A stretch of DNA of 6,399 nucleotides from Actinomycetota bacterium. GTDB taxonomy: Bacteria; Actinomycetota; Actinomycetes; Nanopelagicales; Nanopelagicaceae. The notes beneath the pieces were generated by a model, which had not been told where the DNA came from, ran no database searches, and saw only the letters and a list, made by a program, of their open reading frames with translations. The stretch covers positions 1-6,399 of the forward strand of contig WLED01000061.1 of the NCBI GenBank assembly GCA_009704445.1, in the 5' to 3' direction. This document shows positions 5,599-6,399 of this stretch, piece after piece. Each line of letters starts with the position of its first letter. Within the stretch, counting starts at the first letter, position 1. The translations under genes and the position numbers were made by a program.

Positions 5599-6399
5599 GT
5601 GAGAAAGTTAAAGGCGATTTCACTTGCTGCAATTTTGGGACTGTCGATTTCGTCGGTTCCAGCTCTTGCAGCCCCAAAACCAACTCTGGCCCAAATTGAA
5701 GCTGCCAAAAAAGTTGAAGCAGAAAAAAAGAAAGCTGCAGATGCTCAAGCAAAAAAACTTGCCGCGGCAAATCAAAATCTTCGCACACTAACTGCAAAAG
5801 CTAATGCAGCAGCTGCCCTCTATCGCAAGGCCCAAGAAGAATTAGCCGTTGCAACTAAAATGGCGAATGCAGCGGCAAAACTTGCAGCTGAAACTGCAGC
5901 ATCTGTTGTTGAAGCGCACAAAACAATTGGACGCTTAGCTGCAAATGCATACATTCTTGGTGGCAATATGAGCGATATCGCTCCACTGCTTAGCTCTAAT
6001 GGACCGCAAGATCTGATTGATCAAATTTCAACACTTGGAACGCTAGGTGCACAAAACACAGTTGCCCTTGAAAGATTTAAAGTTGCCGAAGCTGCAGCGA
6101 TAAAAGCAAAAAAAGTTGCAGATGATGCAAAAGCTGCACAAGTTGTTGCAACTGAAAAAGTTGAAGCTGCTAAAAAAGTTGCAGATGATGCAAAGGAAGA
6201 ACAAGCTAAAGAAGTTGCAAAGCTACAAAAAGTTCAAGATGACTTGATGCGTCAATTAAATAGTGCTCGAAAGGTAAGAACAACACTGGAACAACAAAGA
6301 CAGTTAGCTTTACTTGAAGAGAGCCAAGCAAATACTGCCGCCCAAACTGGGGGTCAAAGAAGTGTTTGGAGTGATTTAGGATTTAAGGGGCGCGCAACA
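5599..6399 (+). CDS. Secreted coiled-coil protein, likely N-terminal half of a peptidoglycan hydrolase (partial)
   Basis: The frame is open from GTG to the window end (267 codons, no stop), so the gene is cut at its 3' side. Residues 1-24 form a signal peptide (MRKLK, hydrophobic core, ALA at 22-24). Residues about 30-115 and 150-245 are Ala/Lys/Glu-rich helices with heptad-like spacing, separated by a short less polar region (about 112-148, with YILGGNMSDIAPLLSS). This helix-tip-helix layout is that of the N-terminal regulatory domain of PcsB/CwlO/RipA-type cell wall hydrolases, which in known members answers to FtsEX or keeps the enzyme inactive. The catalytic domain, expected to be NlpC/P60, is not in view; a Ser/Thr/Gly linker starts near 245. 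KKVADDAK occurs twice, 21 residues apart (171-178, 192-199). GTG is chosen because GAAAGG lies six bases upstream and the signal peptide starts there. A non-enzymatic coiled-coil protein remains possible. Confidence 0.8.
   Translation, partial: MRKLKAISLAAILGLSISSVPALAAPKPTLAQIEAAKKVEAEKKKAADAQAKKLAAANQNLRTLTAKANAAAALYRKAQEELAVATKMANAAAKLAAETAASVVEAHKTIGRLAANAYILGGNMSDIAPLLSSNGPQDLIDQISTLGTLGAQNTVALERFKVAEAAAIKAKKVADDAKAAQVVATEKVEAAKKVADDAKEEQAKEVAKLQKVQDDLMRQLNSARKVRTTLEQQRQLALLEESQANTAAQTGGQRSVWSDLGFKGRAT
6109..6194 (+). repeat. Direct repeat of 23 bases inside the coiled-coil gene
   Basis: The same 23 bases (beginning AAAAAAGTTGCAGATGATG) occur at 6109-6131 and 6172-6194, a period of 63 bases, which is 21 codons or three heptads. 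The identical nucleotides, not only residues, suggest a recent internal duplication. A change in copy number would keep both the reading frame and the heptad phase. Confidence 0.75.

Noticed and set aside
5570..5797. Minus-strand frame of 75 codons
   Set aside because: It is a shadow of the Ala/Lys-rich coiled-coil gene, giving a Leu/Phe/Gln-rich translation typical of antisense to such repeats.

Overview
The window looks like chromosomal sequence from a low-GC actinobacterium with a small, dense genome, for example a freshwater Nanopelagicales (acI, Planktophila/Nanopelagicus) type or a similar streamlined lineage. This is inference. It rests on AT-rich codon use, short gaps between genes, GTG starts, starts without a Shine-Dalgarno sequence but with TANNNT boxes just upstream, and the gene types present. 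I see no mobile element, phage gene, CRISPR array, tRNA or rRNA.

Layout: (1) 1-348 (+) encodes a small four-helix membrane protein of unknown role, followed 8 bases later by (2) 357-1532 (+), a secreted penicillin-binding DD-peptidase of the PBP4/DacB (S13) family. (3) 1533-2612 (-) encodes an exported seven-bladed YVTN-type beta-propeller, convergent with dacB; the two stop codons touch with no base between them. (4) 2613-2809 is a divergent promoter region with a palindrome and two possible leaderless promoters. (5) 2810-3679 (+) is ctaB, protoheme IX farnesyltransferase. (6) 3680-3825 is a gap with a second palindrome. (7) 3826-4731 and 4731-5522 (+) encode a two-gene ABC exporter (ATPase plus ABC-2 type permease) whose genes overlap by one base. 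(8) 5523-5598 is a short gap with inverted repeats, a -10-like box and a ribosome binding site. (9) 5599 to the window end (+) is the start of a secreted, alanine/lysine-rich coiled-coil protein, most likely the N-terminal half of a peptidoglycan hydrolase (NlpC/P60 or similar). It is cut off at the edge.

Functionally this is mostly an envelope neighbourhood: DD-peptidase, secreted propeller, ABC-2 exporter and coiled-coil hydrolase candidate, plus one gene for haem O synthesis that serves a haem-copper oxidase encoded elsewhere. Nothing seen amounts to a new multi-gene system. The most useful leads are the compact form of the DacB protein, the stop-to-stop gene junction, the competing start mechanisms of ctaB (leaderless versus coupling to a 17-codon ORF), and the hairpin overlapping the ribosome binding site of the last gene.
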